14,428 bases of DNA from an uncultured Flavobacteriales bacterium (lineage in GTDB: Bacteria; Bacteroidota; Bacteroidia; Flavobacteriales; Crocinitomicaceae). Of this stretch, positions 14,375-14,428 are shown piece after piece. Each line of letters opens with the position of its first letter. Positions within the stretch are counted from its first letter, which is position 1. The notes under the pieces are model-generated. The model did not search any database. It had not been told where the DNA came from and saw nothing but the letters and a program-made list of their open reading frames with translations. Position numbers and translations under genes: made by a program. The stretch spans positions 1 through 14,428 of the forward strand of contig CAMLIF010000104.1 in the NCBI GenBank assembly GCA_946479985.1, given 5' to 3'.

Positions 14375-14428
14375 GCGAGAGTAGCTCAGTTGGTAGAGCA
14401 CAACCTTGCCAAGGTTGGGGTCGCGAGT
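14375..14428 (+). tRNA. tRNA-Gly (anticodon GCC), 3' end cut by window edge
   Basis: Acceptor strand GCGAGAG (14375-14381), D-arm GCTC-AGTTGGTA-GAGC, and anticodon stem CAACC/GGTTG around loop TTGCCAA give anticodon GCC at 14408-14410. A five-base variable loop GGGTC is followed by the T-stem GCGAG and the first T of the T-loop. The rest lies beyond the window. The GCC anticodon reads GGC/GGU glycine codons. tRNA genes are common integration sites, which fits the repeat debris just upstream. Confidence 0.93.

Overview
The window looks like a chromosomal accessory region of a member of the Bacteroidota, most likely the Flavobacteriales. The evidence is moderate GC, weak Shine-Dalgarno sequences, promoter-like sites of the Bacteroidota type (TTG/TTTG, 19 bases, TAnnTTTG), and single-gene units closed by short hairpin terminators. 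A Crocinitomicaceae/Fluviicola-like host is only an impression.

Left part (1-4252), all on the minus strand. A long type IIG-like (Eco57I family) restriction-modification methyltransferase runs off the left edge. Behind it lie three small single genes: a secreted protein, an 84-residue protein, and a 68-residue Cys/His-rich protein. Two near-identical terminators separate them.

Centre (4399-9187, minus strand). This is the main item: a compact operon of a sigma-70-like factor, a small probable DNA-binding regulator, an ImmA/IrrE zinc protease, a divergent NurA-like protein and a HerA/FtsK-type ATPase. The first genes overlap by ATGA. A 35-codon ORF may precede the sigma gene with the same kind of overlap. 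Both edges of the operon carry start-less reading-frame remnants and a degenerate repeat with 21-base spacing. Beside the type IIG-like enzyme this resembles a defence island. My working model is a HerA-NurA-type DNA-processing effector under a regulatory module of sigma factor, regulator and protease.

Right part (9541-14428). A small plus-strand lipoprotein is followed by a hairpin terminator. Next is a divergent two-component pair: a TPR-containing membrane histidine kinase on minus and a LytTR response regulator on plus. A 21-base tandem repeat array of about eleven units follows, then a helical protein of unknown function, then a structured intergenic repeat. The window ends in a truncated tRNA-Gly(GCC), preceded by a strong Bacteroidota-type promoter and a partial, scrambled copy of its own 5' half.
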